Both the position numbers and the translations under genes were made by a program. The notes under the pieces are model-generated. The model was not told the origin of the DNA and made no database searches. It saw only the letters and a list, made by a program, of their open reading frames with translations. 64,000 nucleotides of DNA from CAYMMX01 sp964391675. GTDB taxonomy: Bacteria; Cyanobacteriota; Vampirovibrionia; Gastranaerophilales; Gastranaerophilaceae. The DNA lies in assembly GCA_964391675.1 (NCBI GenBank), contig CAYMMX010000002.1, forward strand, positions 62,001 to 126,000, written 5' to 3'. Shown piece by piece: positions 62,545 to 64,000 of the stretch (the first letter of the stretch is position 1; each line of letters starts with the position of its first letter).

Positions 62545-63414
62545 TTGACCACAGCTACGGAAGTTAATCGAAATAAATCAAACTTAAAAAGGATTACAAA
62601 TCCTGTAAATATTTCTCATTTTGAAACTTTTGAACAAAAAATTAATGATTTATTTTTAAAAGAACTAAACTCAAAAGATTCTATATTCATTAAAATATCT
62701 CCAAGAATTACTAGAAAAATAGCAATGTTTTTATCAGGTGCGATTTCAAGACCTGCAGCTATTGGTGTTTGCGGTGAAACTGCTTGCGGTAAATCTACAA
62801 TAGTCATGGATTCTATGAACGTAATTGAATGTTTTTCTCAAGAGTTTTTAATAGATAATGTGATAACAAGAATAAACACAGATGATTATTATTATGATCG
62901 TTCTCAGGAAGTAAAAAAAGCAGGTTCTTTTGCTGCTTTTGCTAAAGATTATGATTTGGATGTTCCTGCAGCAATTGAGTTAAGCCTTATGAAGAAGCAT
63001 ATCCAAATATTAATGAGCGGAAACAATGTTTATCTGCCAAAATATGATATGTCGGGAACCGCTATAAGGATTGACAAAGACAGATTAGCAAAACCTTCAT
63101 CTGTAATTATTACAGAAGGTTTATATACTCTAATTGAGGGTATAGGTGATGTTTTTGATTTTAAAATATACGTTGACATCGACAAAAAAATTCAGAAGAA
63201 GAGATTTTTTGAAAGAGCACAACAAAGAGGGCTAGGTGATTCAGCTTATGGAATTTTTGAAAATGCATCAAAAAAAGCGCAAATTTACGTTCATCCATGC
63301 GCAGAAAACTCTGATATAATATTAAACGGAGAAACATCAAGAGATAAATATAAAAAGTTTATTTCATCTTTAATGGATTTGGTTGAGTCCAATTATTATA
63401 ATTTTGCAGTATAA
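62545..63414 (+). CDS. Uridine-kinase-like P-loop kinase
   Basis: 289 residues. Walker A GETACGKST (77-85), INTDDYYYDRSQE with the acidic pair, DVPAAIELSL, ITEGLYTLIEG and KRFFERAQQRG (lid Arg) match uridine kinase/phosphoribulokinase members. A 60-residue N-terminal extension and a substrate region unlike E. coli Udk leave the substrate open. TTG start at 62545, following AAGGAT. Cytoplasmic. Confidence 0.78.
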   Translation: MTTATEVNRNKSNLKRITNPVNISHFETFEQKINDLFLKELNSKDSIFIKISPRITRKIAMFLSGAISRPAAIGVCGETACGKSTIVMDSMNVIECFSQEFLIDNVITRINTDDYYYDRSQEVKKAGSFAAFAKDYDLDVPAAIELSLMKKHIQILMSGNNVYLPKYDMSGTAIRIDKDRLAKPSSVIITEGLYTLIEGIGDVFDFKIYVDIDKKIQKKRFFERAQQRGLGDSAYGIFENASKKAQIYVHPCAENSDIILNGETSRDKYKKFISSLMDLVESNYYNFAV

Positions 63415-63448
63415 TATGTTTGGTAGTTATTAGGAGCTTTAATAAAAA

Positions 63449-64000
63449 ATGAAATTATGTGTATTTCAAGGTACATTTAACCCAATACATAACGGACATT
63501 TAGCAATGGCTAATTATGTAAAAAATGTATATGATTATAATTCAATATTATTTATTCCTGCGTATAGACCCCCGCATAAGGATTTTGATGATGATATGTC
63601 AAATCATCGTTTCCAAATGGTTAAAGCTGCAGTTTCAGGAGAAGGTTTTTTTGGTATAAGCAATATTGAATTTCAAAACGAAAGATTTTCTTATACTTAC
63701 TTTACAATTGAAGCTTTATATAAAAGGTATAAAATTGATGGTAAAATCGGATTTATAATCGGCTTTGATGCTTTCAGAGAGATAACAGAATGGTATGAAG
63801 CAGATAAATTAAAAGAGCTTGTACATTTTATAGTTTTTCCAAGAGAAGGAGAAGTTGATAATGACAGGCTTGCATTATTGCATTATAAAGGGTATAAATA
63901 TACTGTGGCAAAAATGCCTTCTGTTGAAATTTCATCATCAGGGGTTAGGGAAAGGTTAGAAAAAAATCAATCAGTTGCAGGGTTAATCCCTCAAGTGGTT
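63449..64000 (+). CDS. nadD: Nicotinate-nucleotide adenylyltransferase (3' end outside window)
   Basis: First 184 codons. QGTFNPIHNGHLAMANYV with the HxGH site, PAYRPPHKDF and SSSGVRERL near the end are NadD marks. It makes deamido-NAD from nicotinate mononucleotide. AGGAG lies about 13 bases upstream of the ATG. The gene runs off the right edge. Confidence 0.92.
   Translation, partial: MKLCVFQGTFNPIHNGHLAMANYVKNVYDYNSILFIPAYRPPHKDFDDDMSNHRFQMVKAAVSGEGFFGISNIEFQNERFSYTYFTIEALYKRYKIDGKIGFIIGFDAFREITEWYEADKLKELVHFIVFPREGEVDNDRLALLHYKGYKYTVAKMPSVEISSSGVRERLEKNQSVAGLIPQVV

Noticed and set aside
1..64000. tRNA, rRNA, tmRNA, insertion sequences or phage genes
   Set aside because: I searched the gaps for T-loop sequences, transposase motifs and terminal repeats by eye and found none; a covariance-model scan would be decisive.

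Overview
This window is 64 kb of AT-rich, gene-dense bacterial chromosome with no insertion sequence, prophage, CRISPR array, rRNA or tRNA that I can see. The gene content points to a Gram-negative-type cell: lipid A genes lpxD-lpxC-fabZ-lpxA, an MCE (MlaD) protein, Kup, and GDP-fucose genes for surface sugar. It is combined with clostridia-like housekeeping (RNase Y, YmdB, rplS-rbgA-rnhB, SpoIID-like protein). Low GC, cyanobacteria-type regulators (an OmpR/RpaB-like response regulator) and several lineage-type hypothetical proteins suggest a gut Vampirovibrionia/Melainabacteria (Gastranaerophilales) genome. That placement is inference from content; a 16S or marker-gene search would settle it. 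Many genes start with TTG or GTG, often behind a good Shine-Dalgarno sequence.

Layout. 1-4.7 kb is a surface-glycan locus: FrhB-type iron-sulphur protein (partial), DegT aminotransferase, GT2 glycosyltransferase and a MAF/DUF115 glycosyltransferase. 4.9-8.7 kb holds small regulatory and envelope genes: PocR-LuxR regulator, orphan amino-acid-binding lipoprotein, MCE protein, zinc-ribbon and cysteine-cluster proteins. 8.7-17.1 kb has PBP1A, a SNF2 helicase, gpmI and pepA. 17.3-27.6 kb is a long plus-strand run: rny, ymdB, PHP phosphoesterase, pilin-like protein, LOG protein, cysS, SpoIID-like protein, murJ, DUF486 and tsaC. 27.6-31.6 kb has pepT, an acidic hypothetical, then rplS-rbgA-rnhB. 32-35.3 kb carries an unusual malic enzyme and a divergent PEP carboxykinase, both at the C4/PEP/pyruvate node. 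35.4-38.4 kb is a tandem pair of TPR glycosyltransferase-like proteins. 38.4-39.6 kb is a pair of secreted, extremely cysteine-rich proteins. 39.6-46.9 kb has kup, a radical SAM protein, a response regulator, speD, typA and a papain-like candidate. 47-51.9 kb is hldE-type adenylyltransferase followed by the lipid A operon and an M29 aminopeptidase. 52-54.4 kb has rpmE, fcl and gmd. 54.6-64 kb has prfA, a large lineage-type membrane protein, a CCA-adding-type enzyme, an SF1 helicase-nuclease fusion, a uridine-kinase-like protein and nadD (partial).

The most unusual items are the malic enzyme, which appears to contain a decayed internal copy of its own catalytic N-terminal domain; the Cys-rich secreted pair, which share an 18-bp element plus the same promoter geometry; a small protein with a plausible Cys-His-Asp papain-like triad; and a short N-terminal leader with an aromatic-x-glycine motif that recurs on unrelated proteins. 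No intergenic stretch exceeds 300 bases.
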